From Blastomussa wellsi (Eukaryota > Cnidaria > Anthozoa > Scleractinia > Plerogyridae): a DNA stretch of 64,000 nucleotides. Both the position numbers and the translations under genes were made by a program. Below the pieces are notes generated by a model, which was given only the letters and a program-made list of their open reading frames with translations, ran no database searches and was not told the DNA's origin. The DNA lies in contig OX393567.1 of NCBI GenBank assembly GCA_947652115.1, positions 19,310,298-19,374,297 on the forward strand. The letters run 5' to 3'. Of this stretch, positions 20,701 through 35,700 are shown piece after piece (the stretch's first letter is position 1; each line of letters starts with the position of its first letter).

Positions 20701-23700
20701 ATTGATTGCAGCTTACCATAAGAAACGTCTCGCAGAAGGGTCCATACCAGTAGATGGTTCATCAAGCAATAACAGCTCGGGGTCGCCGAGCATTGCCATG
20801 GCAAAACTAACCTATTAAAAAAACAGATTTGATAAGGGAGGTCAACGTCTAGTCCTTTCTTACAATATCATTATAATTCCAGCAGAAAAGGGGTTTGAGA
20901 ATAAAGAACATCATCAATTAGTACATATACTAACAAAGTTTATAGCGTTGTAGACGCGCTCTGATTCATTGGCTATTCAAACAGGTGATATTCTTTGTTA
21001 GGGGGTTTGGATGTACAGTGTAATCAATAAAGAAATTCTCGCGCGCTCATTGGCTAATATTCACGGTCGAGAAATTCATCGAAACACCGCGGCGACCTCG
21101 TGAGCTGCCCAAAATTTGACAATTTGATGAAGAAATTCGTGGTCGATTAGAGGACGTATCACAACAAGCTCACGTCTATTTGTTAATTGGTTCATGCTTT
21201 TAGCTGTGCACTATCGAGCTATGACTGCACTTGTGAAGGTTGAGGAGCACTAAGGCAGCTACAAAGAGTGACAAAAAGTGTTGACACATTGTCGTTTTGA
21301 GCCTCATTTCAAATCAATGTGTCAACGCTCCATAATGAAAGTTAAACCATAAACCAATTGTTAACTTAGGGATACTGTCTTGATTTACCACCAAATTCTC
21401 AAAACCAACATTAAAAATGTAGGAGAATTGACATCTTGAACTTGGCTGGGAAAATGCTAAAAATTGTACATAACTGGATCTCTGAAAAAAGCGTACAAAC
21501 GTAACGAATAGTGACCTTTCTTTTTGTTCCTCCGGAAAGATCTTTAGACCTCTTCTTGGCATGTTCTGTGATCCTCAAAGCTGACATATAGCTGACAAAA
21601 CAAATGAATAATTTACTATCCGGTAATGGCGGCGGCTTGATGTCACATACGGCTAAGAATACAACAAAAGAGAAATCTTACGGGACTTTGAAGGAGTTGT
21701 GTGTTCACGTGAAAATGACACTAAGTACACCAGTCCTTTTGTAACGCGGGAATGATGAGACCAACGCAGAAGAAAGATGCACCTCGCTAACGGACGATAT
21801 CAGTGTACTCTGAAGTCCCTGTGGGAGAGGCGCGGTGGAATAATGGTTCGTGCGCCGGACTCCATGCATGGTAACCCCCATTTCTATTCAAGGGTTAATT
21901 TCCCCTTGTTATTAGTAACTTAGCCAAGGTAAACCAATCTCGGGAAATAACTAGAAATTTATATTACGTCTTTCAACTTCAATATCTCAAATTTGTGAAT
22001 GCAAGTTCTCATTTTTACTGATTTTGTAAACTTCACACTGTTGATATCAGGTTGCTCTTGTAATTGGAATCTTTAACCTCTTTGTTACATTCTATAGAAT
22101 GCTTTGTTCACATTGTATTGTAGCGACAATATACAAGCAAGCAACATTGAAAAGCTTTTTCGATTGCATCGATGATTACATTGACGAAATAAGAAGCTGG
22201 GTGCAGTAACAATCTGCTGTTGCATCCGAGTCCCCCCTCCTCAGCTTTTCCTTGACGTCCGTAAGACTAGGAATTCGTACCTGCAAGTAAAACGGTACTT
22301 TACCGAGCTATTTTACCCCGTGTTTTCAGGTAGTTCCCAGAGCGTTTCAAAGGAATTATCGCCACAGCTGCACACAGGCTACATAAGCATTCCCCTCTAT
22401 TAACTACGATTCAACTTACTGCTCAACAAGTCGCTTGACGTCTTCCCAGGGCACGCCGCGAATTCTTGCAAAGGCCTCAAGGTGTTCCTGCAGTGTCACT
22501 ATTGGCCAGAGTACATCTGTCTGCGGACAAAATCCCATATGCTGGAATGCCTCAAATGGCTGTCTGCTTATGTCATAACCCGCGACATAGACCTTGAGAT
22601 GGGAAAGAGAGAACAGTGTAAAACCGCTGTGTACAAAATAAAGTACAACTGTTATCCAGTCACCCAATTTCGACCATTAATACTTCGCCAAGGATTCCAA
22701 TTACAGTGTGATTCGGATAGAGCAATTTCCGATTGAGGGTCGTAAAACCAACACCAAACTAATCATTCTAGCCAATCACAAGTGACACAATCCAGTGAAC
22801 CAATCAAAACTTGAACCAAATACATGCAGCCGTTCTTAAGCGCGGGAAAACGTGCGCAAGCAAAGTACTTCTGATTGGTTGAGAAAGTGGCGTGAGTTTA
22901 TTGAACCAATCACGAAGCGAAGTAATGCAAAACCAAAGCTGACGCCAATTTATTACTTTCGACAATCCAGTGAAAATCTCTCTACAAGGTCTGGTTGCGA
23001 CCGGCCTTTTTTTACAGATTCTCAATGAGCTCTCAGTGCGTGGTTTACGCATTGGCAAGGACGCGCATGAACAACTGAAGCGAATAAAAAATATTGTAGA
23101 ACCATTGCGAAAAATGCATTCTTTTGCCCGTACACCTGCTATATTTGTAGGTCAATGGTATATGAGCTCATATACCATTGCCTCTAAACCAGTCAAAACT
23201 CAGGAAATGCAATATTCTATTGCTAGTTTTTAATAATCGCGGCTATTCCCCAATTTTAGCTGGGACATATTCGGTGACGTGACGTGTTTAGGCCAATCGC
23301 GCGCGCGGAAAAATATTTGATGGATCATGATTATAAAAGAAATTATAGTCTGAAAATTCTGGGTGCTAAATGGATAGCAGCGCCTATTGACCTCACTCAG
23401 AGGCCGTCTGTCACTCCTGGCACGATTTCAACGGAATCACGGAATCATTACAACACAATACCTTTCCACTGGACGGTGGAACATCCCCTGTTACCATGTT
23501 CAGGGAGGTTGTCTTGCCAGCACCGTTTGGTCCAAGGAGTCCAAAAACTTCTCCTCGCTCAACACCAAAAAAGAGATCTTTGACAACTGTTTTGGCCGTC
23601 TTGCCTGAGCCAAATCTCTTCCATAACCCCTAAACAACATAAATTAAGAAACGCTAATCCTCATTTCAGTTGTGTTTGAAATGTGACTACATTGAGATTG

Positions 23701-26700
23701 ACCACAATGTGATAACCAACACGATTCCAGCCAACTTGATTCTGATGAAAGCCTGATGGTCTAAGAGTCAAGAGGCTTACAGGGAGTTTAGAGTACAGTA
23801 AAATGACTGAAAAACGGTGCGCGGGGATCAACACTAATTGTCCGTCTTACAGAGGTGTCTGGCTTATAGAGAGTTTAGATACAGTAAAATAACTGAAAAA
23901 CGGCGCGTAGGGATCAACACCAGTTGTCCGTCTTACAGAGGTATCAGGCTTATAGAGTTTAGATACAGTAAAATAACTAAAAAACGGCGCGTAGGGATCA
24001 ACACCAGTTGTCCGTCTTATAGAGGTATCAGGCTAATAGAGTTTAGATACAGTAAAATAACTGAAAAACGGCGCGTAGGGATCAACACCAGTTGCCCGTC
24101 TTATAAAGGTATCAGGCTTATAGAGTTTAGATACAGTAAATTAACTGAAAAACGGCGCGTAGGGATCAAAACCAGTTGTCCGTCTTATAGAGAGTTTAGA
24201 TACAGTAAAACGACTGAAAAACGATGCGCAGGGATCAAAACCAGTTGCCCGTCTTGTAGAGGTATCAGGCTTATAGAGTTTAGATACAGTAAATTAACTG
24301 AAAAACGGCGCGTAGGGATCAAAACCAGTTGTCCGTCTTATAGAGAGTTTAGATACAGTAAAATGGCTGAAAAACGGCGCGTAGGGATCAAAACCAGTTG
24401 TCCGTCTTATAGAGGTATCAAGCTTATACAGTTTAGATACAGTAAAATGACTGAAAACGGTGAGCAGGGATCAAAACCAGTTGTCCGTCTAATAGAGGTA
24501 TCAGGCTTATAGAGTTTAGATACAGTAAAATGACTGAAAACGGTGCGCAGGGATCAAAACCAGTTGTCCGTCTTATAGAGGTATCAGGCTAATAGAGTTT
24601 AGATACAGCAAAATGGCTGAAAAACGGTGCGTAGGGATTAAAACCAGTTGCCCGTCTTATAGAGGTATCAGGCTTATCATGGCTAGAGTTTAGATACAGT
24701 AAAATGACTGAAAACGGTGCGCAGGGATCAAAACCAGTTGCCCGTCTTGTAGAGGTATCAGGCTTATAGAGTTTAGATACAGTAAATTAACTGAAAAACG
24801 GCGCGTAGGGATCAAAACCAGTTGTCCGTCTTATAGAGGTATCAAGCTTATACAGTTAAGATACAGTAAAATGACTGAAAACGGTGAGCAGGGATCAAAA
24901 CCAGTTGTCCGTCTAATAGAGGTATCAGGCTTATAGAGTTTAGATACAGTAAAATGACTGAAAACGGTGCGCAGGGATCAAAACCAGTTGTCCGTCTTAT
25001 AGAGGTATCAGGCTAATAGAGTTTAGATACAGTAAAATGACTGAAAACGGTGCGCAGGGATCAAAACCAGTTGTCCGTCTTATAGAGGTATCAGGTTTAT
25101 AGAGTTTAGATACAGTAAAATGACTGAAAACGGTGCGTAGGGATCAAAACCAGTTGTCCGTCTTATAGAGGTGTTCGGCTTATAGAGTTTAGATACAGTA
25201 AAATAACTGAAAAACGGTGCGTAGGGATCAAAACCAGTTGTCCGTCTTACAGAGGTATCAGGCTTATAAGGAGTTTAGATACAGTAAAATAACTGAAAAA
25301 CGGCGCGTAGGGATCAACACCAGTTGTCCGTCTTACAGAGGTATCAGGCTTATAGAGTTTAGATACAGTAAAATAACTAAAAAACGGCGCGTAGGGATCA
25401 ACACCAGTTGTCCGTCTTATAGAGGTATCAGGCTTATAGAGTTTAGATACAGTAAATTAACTGAAAAACGGCGCGTAGGGATCAAAACCAGTTGTCCGTC
25501 TTATAGAGAGTTTAGATACAGTAAAATGACTGAAAAACGGTGCGCAGGGATCAAAACCAGTTGCCCGTCTTATAGAGGTATCAGGCTTATAGAGTTTAGA
25601 TACAGTAAATTAACTGAAAAACGGCGCGTAGGGATCAAAACCAGTTGTCCGTCTTATAGAGAGTTTAGATACAGTAAAATGACTGAAAAACGATGCGCAG
25701 GGATCAAAACCAGTTGCCCGTCTTATAGAGGTATCAGGCTTATAGAGTTTAGATACAGCAGAATGACTGAAAACGGCGCGTAGGGATCAAAACCAGTTGT
25801 CCGTCTTATAGAGGTATCAGGCTTATAGAGTTTAGATACAGTAAAATGACTGAAAACGGTGCGTAGGGATCAAAACCAGTTGTCCGTCTTATAGAGGTAT
25901 CAGGCTTATAGAGTTTCATCATCATCATCATCATTTCTCTTGGTGCCATAAGGCACATAAGGCTTTAACACTATTTCTCCACTGGCACCGGTCCATTGCT
26001 TTGGCCCTCACGCTTGCCCATGTTTCCCACCCAGCTAAACGTCTTTCCTCCTCGACCATCCTCCGCCAAGTTGTCTTCGGTCTTCCTGGTTTCCTTTTCC
26101 CCTCCGGCCTCCACTCCAATGCGGTCACACAGTGCTCTTCCTTGTTCTTTCTCATTATGTGTCCAATCCAATTCCATCTTCGCCGTCTGATTTCGTCACT
26201 TACAGAGTTTATAGAGTTTAGATACAGTAAAATGACTGAAAACGGTGCGTAGGGATCAAAACCAGTTGCCCGTCTTATAGAGGTATCAGGCTTATAGAGT
26301 TTAGATACAGTAAAATGACTGAAAACGGTGCGTAGGGATCAAAACCAGTTGCCCGTCTTATAAAGGTATCAGGCTTATAGAGTTTAGATACAGTAAAATG
26401 ACTGAAAACGGTGCGCAGGGATCAAAACCAGTTGTCCGTCTTATAGAGGTATCAGGCTTATAGAGTTTAGATACAGTAAAATGGCTGAAAAACGGCGCGT
26501 AGGGACCATAACTAACTGACCGTCTCACGGAGGTGTTCATCTGACAAAGGTGCCGGTTGAAAGAGGTACGTTTCTTTATCAAGTTAATAAGTAACAGAGG
26601 CCTTTTTCCGTGTTTATAAGGTTTGGGAGAATTTTTATTACAGACCTATTTTCGTTGTTTACATACCTTGATTACAACGGAAAAAGAGGTCTCTTCAATA

Positions 26701-29700
26701 GAAGTTTCATTTCTGTTTAAAAGTTTCTCCTTCTCTCTCCTTACATCCTCGTCTGCAGCTTCTGGTGATCGAACACTGTCGAATCGTCGAAAGCTTGGAC
26801 TAAGACTAACCTGACTGGTATTCTTGCTACTAAAAAGATAATTACAATAAAGTACTAAGAGCAAGCCAGCAGAAATTTTTTAACAGATTTGTAACTGGGC
26901 TTATGAAATGAAAGGGGATGCTCTGTCGACAGTTAAGGACGTTCGTGCTAATTGTTTATTCGCACCGTTATACTGGGCACACAATTCGTGTTCCGATATC
27001 ATGCCCCGTCATGCATCGAGCATGAAAAACAAAGGGCCAGAAGCCACTGCATAACTTTTCTTGTAGTTTACTCTCTTAAATGGTCGGTGACCCTACTTTT
27101 TTTTACAGAAACTTACTTTATTTACCATCCCCAACAGATTGTCAAAAAATGAACAAAAACTCAATGTGGGAAGTTTAAAAATTTTCAAGTTCTCTTCCCA
27201 CGCGACATTGCATTCTGCCATCTTGCGGCTGTAAGTGAAACTATAGTCGCTAAATGCGCAATGTTTCTTTAAGGAACACCGCCAATTGAATAAATTCACT
27301 TATAAATAGGCGCACATAAAAAATATTTGGCAGAGAAAATTTCACTTCAAAGATTTATTTAGAATATGTTTGGGCTTACAGACACTGTAGTCATGTTCGC
27401 TAACGAAGCCCAATTTTCCTATTTAGGGTGTTCTTCCGGGGATTATATTTCGAAATCGAAGTTGGCGAGCCCCAATTTTTTCACATTTCTCACATAAGTA
27501 ACTCATTATCTTACAATGATGAAAGTCCCAAAAAAAATCAATGTTCGCGCGAACGTCCTTAAGCGGTGTAAAGGCCTTCTGTCCAAAGTATTGGATGTCA
27601 CGTTTCAATATGCTAGCGATATGCATGCAGAATACATGAAAGTTAGTGTCCGATAGCCCGGGGCTAGTGGATTTTGCCATCGGGCTAGTGGATTTTATCC
27701 TTCACTTGCCCGATGGGCAAGTGAAAGTTTTCACAAATTAATTAATTCATTCATTCATCACACTTTTCGGGCTAGTGGAAATGAACTCCGGGTTAGTACT
27801 TCCTGGCTTCAGCTTGCCCAAAGGGCAAGTTAGAAAATTCAACCTCTTTGTACCCTGTGCATAGATACCACACATGATATTCATGTTAAATCTTCCCTTT
27901 TCTTTCCTTTTTGTACTTATTTTCGATAGTATTAATGTGTAATTTCATGTCACTGTTTGTTCAGTATGTATAAAATAAAGAAAAAAAATAAAATAAATAT
28001 TCAGCTGAATAGAGTCTTTAGTAGGCTATACAAAAACTAGCGTCCACAATGAAGTTATAGTGGCTATTGAATTATGACCTGAAGTTACGAGTCTTCATAC
28101 CTGCGTATACCAGTGCACTGCCTTCTACCGGCAACATTTCTTTGGTCCAGGATGTAGATGAGCACAGAAAACAGTATTGTGTGAACTACAGGCTGAGAGC
28201 GATGAAATAAAAAGGCAATTATTACTACAAAGTAAAGAAAACTACATGAACATGACACTACAGTTGTGCTTTAATCTTAAAGTAGCCGCTGTACAGTCAA
28301 TAGTCATTCAGCAGTCGCTCAAGCTGCATAAAAGTCCAGCTTTGGACGTTGCAAGGAGGCGGGACAGCTCAAAAAATTCGCGCTCTATGATTGGCTAATT
28401 ATAACTTGTCAAAAAAGTTTGTTAGGTGGCCACACAAGGCGCGACGTAACAAGGACACTATCACGGGTATTACTTAAAAAACTCGAGACCCCAAAAATAA
28501 ATTTCTACAAATAGTGGTCACGTCTTGTTAAAAGTTACTATGTCAGTGTAATAAAGCTATAAAGGGAGTGATATCACTGTGGTACCATCAGGAGCTTTGG
28601 ATGTCAACTTGAAAAGGTCAGGCTGAATTTTTCAAGATCTCCCTTTGTGGCTCGGAAAAATAACTTACATGTAAAACTAAATGGTTCCCACTTCTTTCAA
28701 CAAGTTACTTCATAATTTGGTCTTGATATTTTATGAGGCATTTCTTGTATGAGAGAAACTACTTTAGTCATTACTTTAGTGCCAAATTACTGAAAAATCA
28801 AAAAATCTCCGTGACAGTGCCCCTTTAATAAATGTTTAACAATGATAATAATTATAATAATAATAAGTTTAGGACTTCCTCGACGACTCACAGCAATTAA
28901 TGCGGCGGGAATGCCATTGTATTTAGTCCACTTGAAGTAGTTGCTAGCAGTAACTTCAACAGAGTTACCATTGCCTCTATAAAATGCTACGGCAGACTCG
29001 TACCTGTAAACCTAAACAAACAGAAACAACTGTTTACAAAAACATTTTTAATGTTTGGGTGGTGATATAGTTAGCCTAGAATGTTATTTTTGTAAGCATA
29101 GGTCAATAAAGGATTTACATTTTCTGATACATTTTAATATGCTAATTATATTATTTTTATACTTAAATAATGTTTTCTTTCACTAGTTCCTTTTGACTTG
29201 AGCCTTGGCTCGGATAAGGGTAAAGGGTATTTCTTCTTCTCCCTGGATGGGATGCTAGTCCATCACACGGTTACCCCCCCCCCCCCAAGATCTAATTCAC
29301 CAGTATTAATTTACTGGGTGAGAAGGGACACTATGAAAGTAACGTGTCCCGCCCGAGAACACAACACAGTGCGCAGGCCAGGCTCGGACCCGGACCGCAC
29401 AATCTGGAGCACGCTTATCATGTCTCCTACATGTGACTCCCCCACTCAGATAACGATGGTAACCTTATCCTTTCTATTGGGATAAATAAATTAAAAGGCT
29501 GATTGATTTGAACAAACCATTACAAATCAACTACACTTTTCATGGACTACACTCGTCTGATAAACCATAGAAGTGATGTCACAACATGATCAAAACTCAA
29601 GTGTTGAGTGGTTTCACTCCACAGGACAACCAACACGAAATTAGGCTTACATTCTCTTATCGTCAAGTGCAATTATTGTTATTGTCGTACTCACGCTGTC

Positions 29701-32700
29701 GATATAATACAAAGCTCCGAAGGCTGGATAAGGAGGAAGCAGAAATACAAACACATAGTGAAGAATAATAGCTGTATCCCGACTAGTAATCATATCCACC
29801 AGTGACACTGTCATGAATGGAATCATAGCAGCCTGGAAGAACAAAAAAGAACATTTTAATAGAAAATAGAGGATATTACATGGCCACGCAGAGATATGAA
29901 ATTTCTCTTCGAGTGATTAACTCGATATATCTCACAAGTGAGCACAGTTGAACACGAAAAGAGAAATTTCAGATCTCCAAGCAACCATGTATTTTATAAA
30001 CATGCTTTGACAAAGTTTTTGACAATTTTCCAAAGATTTCCAACCATTTTCCAAAGATTTCTGAAGATACTAAAAATGTGGCCCGAAAGTCACACGGATG
30101 TTTCCGAATATTTTCCGCCAATGTCTGAAGATTACCAAAGGTTTCCGAGGTTTGCCAAAGACTCCCGAGGTAGAACCGAAAATGTTTCAACTGAATGTAC
30201 ACCAATAAATTGGGTCAAACATGTTATCAAACGTGAAATCACTGATATCATCACAGTAAAATTATTGTAATTTTGCACGTTTTCCATTACCATTTTTCTC
30301 AAGGGTGAAACTCCTTATAAAGCACTGCAAGAGCTATTTCTTGTTCTTGTGCGCTTATCACATGTCTTTCCTGTTCTTACTTCAGGATGCCTTTTTCAGT
30401 AATTAGCACAGATTATAAGTTTTCCTGAGAGTTAATACCAGTATGTGGTTTTCGCAACAGGGAAAAGTTATCTTTTTTTCTCAAGCTCGCCAAGGACTTG
30501 CAGCCCGTGCTTACAACGGTTCACAAGTTTTGCCGCACTTGGCACAGGCTACATATTTTTTCTACGAGATATCATTAGCTAGTTTTGTAGCCACGTTGAA
30601 CAGCTACGATTTGTTTATTTTTAATCAAGTTTTACTATCCAATGGAGGGTAGAAATTTGCTATGTAAGTGTATCCACAAGCGTTCTGTACATATTATGTG
30701 ACAGAAACGTGAAATTTAGGCGTGTAATTAACGAGTCTTGTATTCCCCTTTCTTTCATTCATTACAATTTGTACATGTCATGCAATGATGTCACGTAATG
30801 ATACGTATGTCTTGTCCAATTGTTGCATTGCTATCCAGGACAAGCGCATTCTGTGCCAACACTGCGCTCTAAGAAAAAGTACAAGAAGCCCAATGGTTCC
30901 AAACCCTGCTCAAGATCCAGGGTGCCAACACTAAAGCTTATAAAATTATGAAAAAAATACCGGTAAGTTTATCTGGTCGCCCAAAGGCAAAAGTTAGTCG
31001 CCTGAGGCACCTGGGTACCCTTAGAGCATCGGCCCGTGTGTACTTACAAAGGTGAACAAATTGGGTAAAACTTGCTGGGCCACGTCCCATGAACTGAACA
31101 TGAACGAGGCAAGGTACGAAAATAGTATCCCCGAGAACAGGTACAGGATAAACGTCAACACCAGGCACCCCATCGCGGGGGCAGGAGACAGCGAGGGCAG
31201 CTGGAAGGCTGGCACTAGTATCAGTATTAGCACCATTGGGATGAGGAAGATGATGGCATCAGCGATGAACAGCTGGAGCCAATAAATAAATGACGACACT
31301 CCAGACACCCTCAGTAAGTGGCGCATCTTCTCCTGTAATCCAAAAACATATTTCCTTATTAAGTGGTGTTGTCTTGGCACAGTGAAAATTCTTCAGCGCA
31401 TAACTAGACAAAAACAGCAGAGTATTTACTTTGCCTTATGCTTACCTGGCGTTCTGCTACGACCAAAATACCAAAGCCGCCTGGAATAACAATGAGAGCT
31501 AATCCAAGCAATAGTATTGAGGTGAACGCCGTGGCATCGTAAGTCCACTCCGGTTTAAGGCCAGGAAATGGAAGGATGGTAGACTCGATCGGATAAGGAG
31601 TTCTATTCTGGCTCTTGAGCGCGTTCATGTGCAGAATAGATCCAATGATGTTGACTCCAAGAGGTACAGAGTGTACCGTTGTGTCATTGTATCGCATTAC
31701 AAAACTTGAAAAAAGATCCTGGGAAGTAAACAAGATGAGCCAAGTCACAATGAATGAAGTCATCTTTGCTAATGAATAAATTAAAAACCTTAAAACAGTA
31801 GTTTTTCAAGACAGAAAAACATATGAAATTGGACACAGTAGTATTGAGGAAGATTCAGATGGATTGTAATTGACAAATTTGAAAAATTAAGGCTATTAAG
31901 CTTTAATATATCATTTGTGGGTGGCGCAGTGGCCTAATGGTTAGTGTGCTGGACTCTGGATCGGACGGTCTGGGTTCGAGTCCTGGCCGGGCCACTGCGT
32001 TGTGTTCTTGGGCAAGACACTTTACTCTCACAGTGCCTCTCTTCACCCAGGTGTATAAATGGGTACCGGCGAATTTACTGCTGGGGGGTAACCCTGCGAT
32101 GGACTAGCATCCCATCCAGGGGGGAGTAGAAATACTCTCTGTCGCTTCATGCTACAGAAACCGGGATAAGCTCCGGCCTGATGGGTCACTAGGCCCGACT
32201 GCAGACTTACCTTTACCTTATATCATTTGTAACAAAACTCCTTTAAGGTTCTATACACAGCATAGCTTAGCAGGACCAATCTCGAATGAGGAAATAAAGA
32301 TAGATAATTTCCGTAAATTTGAATTCTGTAAACTGTAGAAATGGTGGACTTGTTGCAAATTTAGTCAAGATCAGGCTGCGAGCATTCTCTTTTAGTTTCT
32401 AGAGCATGGTACGAACCCATTTCACTCCTGACTTACATAACATTATTATTATTTGAACTAATTCCATTGACGGGCAGATTTCAGGAACACAGTATAAGTC
32501 AAGACTAGCATACTTACACTGGGCTGTGACAAATTGAAGTTCACTGGAAACTCTCGAATGTTAAATCCCAAACTGTACAATGCTTGAGAAGAGCTACTCA
32601 ACACATCATTTATAGAAGACACCAACAGCGTTCCAACACCATATTCAGTCAAATAACCCATCACATAGTCCATGGCTCGATTGGTTGAGTTCTGCAGCAG

Positions 32701-35700
32701 GGCATTCGCAGCATAATCCTCGCTGCTCCCTGGTTTCAAGTACAGATCAGGTGTGAGATGAAGAGGATCGGGACCAGAAGCTTTCTTTTTGTCATCCTTG
32801 GATGCGCGTAATATCGAAAGGCCAGCGATTACCAGAATTGGAGGGACAATAATCTGAAAGAATATTTTGGCTGGTGTGCGGATTGTCATTAACCAGCGAA
32901 TCTGTGAAAATATAAGAAGAAACTTTTAAAAACTTTTCAAAACTGACCCCAATGTAAACATACTATTTCTCGACTTGTCTCTTGAACTTTCCCATAAAGA
33001 TTGGTTGGCTTGTTGTATGGCGATAAATAATACAACAAACCCTATTAAACACTGCGGTTGAAGTGAAGATGTAAACCCTGCGAAAAGCGCGGGAAAAGTC
33101 GTAACGTGCGAGTCTTGCAGTGCATTGGGTGAAACTGGGACATCATTGCTCTGAATGGTTTAAAGATATTGAATGAGTTATTGAGCTAACTAGAAGCAAA
33201 CACTAAATATTTTTAAAATGTTGACTCTAAAAACATGCTTTACCTGTTTACGTTATATCGCATTAGTCTAGTCCAGTAAGATACCTTCAGTAATCCTAGC
33301 AACTGTTGCTTTGCTGTCCACACCGGTTCCTGTGAATTGCCCTTCAGTTCTGGATTATTTAGTTCCACCCCTGCCTTGTGTAATGCATTAACAGACCCTG
33401 AGTATTTTGAGTTTCCATCTTCAACATTGATGGCATCCGTAGGTGCTAGAAGATTTTGAGTACTCTTTTCCACCTTTGGAAATTCAAGAAACAAATCAAC
33501 TTTACTTCAAAGTATCTTCAAGAATATCTCTTATTCTATCACTGCATTGCAAACATACTGTAGAAAACAGTATTGGAAGCCGAACAAATACATTTCGAGA
33601 ATTTTCAGTCAAGATGGGACTGAGCCCAGGGTGAAGTTGTTTTATCGCACAATTATTTGCAGTGTATTCTTGAGCTCTCACACTTATTTTTGATTGGATT
33701 CTTTGAACAAAGATTTGCCAAAACTGGCACTTGTTGCCCCAGTTGTTTCAACTTCAATCAACTGGTGCATTAGAATGGAAGTTTTCCATGTTGGAAACCA
33801 CCAGGTAATAATACCTCAGTCGGTTCAATAAAACAAACAAAGATAGATTTGACACGTCGTGGGGACAAGTTGTTGCAGCAACAATTTGCCCTGCACGTGA
33901 CATGATTAATTTTTGAAAAAATCTTTGTCACTGCAATCAGTTGCATGAATTTAAGCAGGCCTGACTTGTTTTGTATGCCTAATGACCTTTCGCAGAGAAC
34001 TGCAGTCGCCGTGCCTCATCTCTTAATGTGTCAAAGCTTTAAAGATTGCTTACCACAGGTTCCAAGTCATCTGATGATGACTCGCTCTCTCCCTCATTTG
34101 TGTCTTCAAGTTGGAGAAAAACCTCTTCGAGTGTTGTCATGGAAACACCATAGCTGGTCACATCCAATAAAGGGGCTGTGCACACCTCTGGACCATCATT
34201 GTTATCTTCCAGAGCTTTAAGTAAGTCTACAGAGGTAGCCAACAACTACTTTAATTTATAATAATTCACTGGTGGCTGATCTGAACCGCAGCCATTCTAT
34301 TCCGTCACCGCACTGAGGGCTCACGTGAGATAGCATTGCGCCTGCGCGAACTCAGTGTGTTGCCGCCTTTGGAGCGAACGGACGTTTGGTTTTTCAACAC
34401 GCTGAGAATTTTAGTTTTAAGCGATAATTCGCTACAAATGCCTGAGACCTCGGATAAATCTGAGCGTAAGGGCGAGAAAGACAACTTAAAAAGGAAAAGT
34501 AGTGGCTCTAGAAGCGAACACATTGAAGCAAATGTTAGAATCATCGAAAGAGATGATGGCGCCGATGGCGCCAAAACTGACTCACATGGTTTACAAGAGC
34601 TGGCCGCTACGCTGAGACAGGGTTTCACCCAGATGTCTCAAGATTTATCCAAGACTATTGTTGAGTCGTTCAAACAGTTTCAGTCAGACTTTGAAGTACA
34701 ATATGTTGACACGGAGGAAGAACAGGAGGCAAAATCTGCCGAGAATGACCACGAGGTCAGCGAAGAGCCCTCCACGAAGAAGAAGCGAGATGACAAAACT
34801 ACGAGCTTAGAAGAAGCTGTGACAAAGCTGGCTGACTCAGCCGGGGCTCACAACATGCCTTCTAATGAAGGAAAATTTGAGGTACTTAACAGCTTGAAAC
34901 AAGAGCTGAAGAAAGAGGAGACGGGCCCAAGTGTAAACACAGAGCTGGCGAATGTAGTGAATGCCATGCTCAAAGAAGGGCTGCCTGAAGAGAAACTTCA
35001 GGAAAAGTTGAACAAGTATCACAGACCAGAGAACTGTGAATTCTTGACAAAAGTACGAGTCAATCAACCAGTATGGGACCACCTTACTCCAACAGTCCGG
35101 TCCCAAGATGTTAGACTGCAAAAGGTGCAGACATCCATCTTCAAAGGAATGTGCGCGTTGACAAATATGATCGACAAACTCCTTGAGCACTTATCGTCAC
35201 TCCCAGCGGGAAACGACCTTCTTCAAAAGTCAACAGATGCACTTACATTATTCGCTAATGCAAACAGTGAACTCAATCAAAGACGAAGGGAATTTATTAA
35301 ACCGGATTTACACGAGGAATACAAACATCTTTGCTCCTCGTCGGTTCCGATCACTGACCAATTGTTTGGCAATGATCTCCCGAAACAAGTGAAAGAATTG
35401 ACTGAGGTCAATCGAGTGGGAAAGAAAGTCTCCACACACAGTGGTCGATCAACGAACAAGCCTGATTATCACAGGCACAACTTTTACGCACATAGCCGCG
35501 GACGCTCAGGAAACCAACATTATAGGAAGCCTTTTTTAGGCTCGTGGAAAAACGAACACAAACATCCTCCGAACTTCAAGAGGAAGAAGGAGGGGAAGTC
35601 AAAATGAATCAGACTGCTAACAACGTTGAGGTACGAAATGTGTTAGAGCAATCTATTAAAATTACAGGTGGAAGACTGAAACAATTTACCTCTCAGTGGC

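Noticed and set aside
21592..22419. Missing NBD2 signature exon
   Set aside because: The small exon at 21516-21591 carries LSGGTKRK in the right phase, so the domain is complete.
23838..25783. Long open frames of about 190-220 residues in the minisatellite
   Set aside because: They are products of an 84-bp (28-codon) repeat, break where the unit is 83 bp, and lack any domain.
23786..26560. CRISPR-like array
   Set aside because: Units are 83-84 bp with no alternating unique spacers, and the host is an animal.
29938..30270. 110-residue frame rich in Phe and Pro
   Set aside because: It runs through the CCAAAGATTTC word island, so it reflects low-complexity DNA.
31919..31990. tRNA gene suggested by A and B boxes
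   Set aside because: No acceptor stem pairing and the sequence continues into a 300-bp SINE body with a target duplication.
34336..34437. Upstream extension of the DIRS ORF1
   Set aside because: The frame is open but starts on TTG and overlaps the terminal repeat; the first ATG is at 34438.
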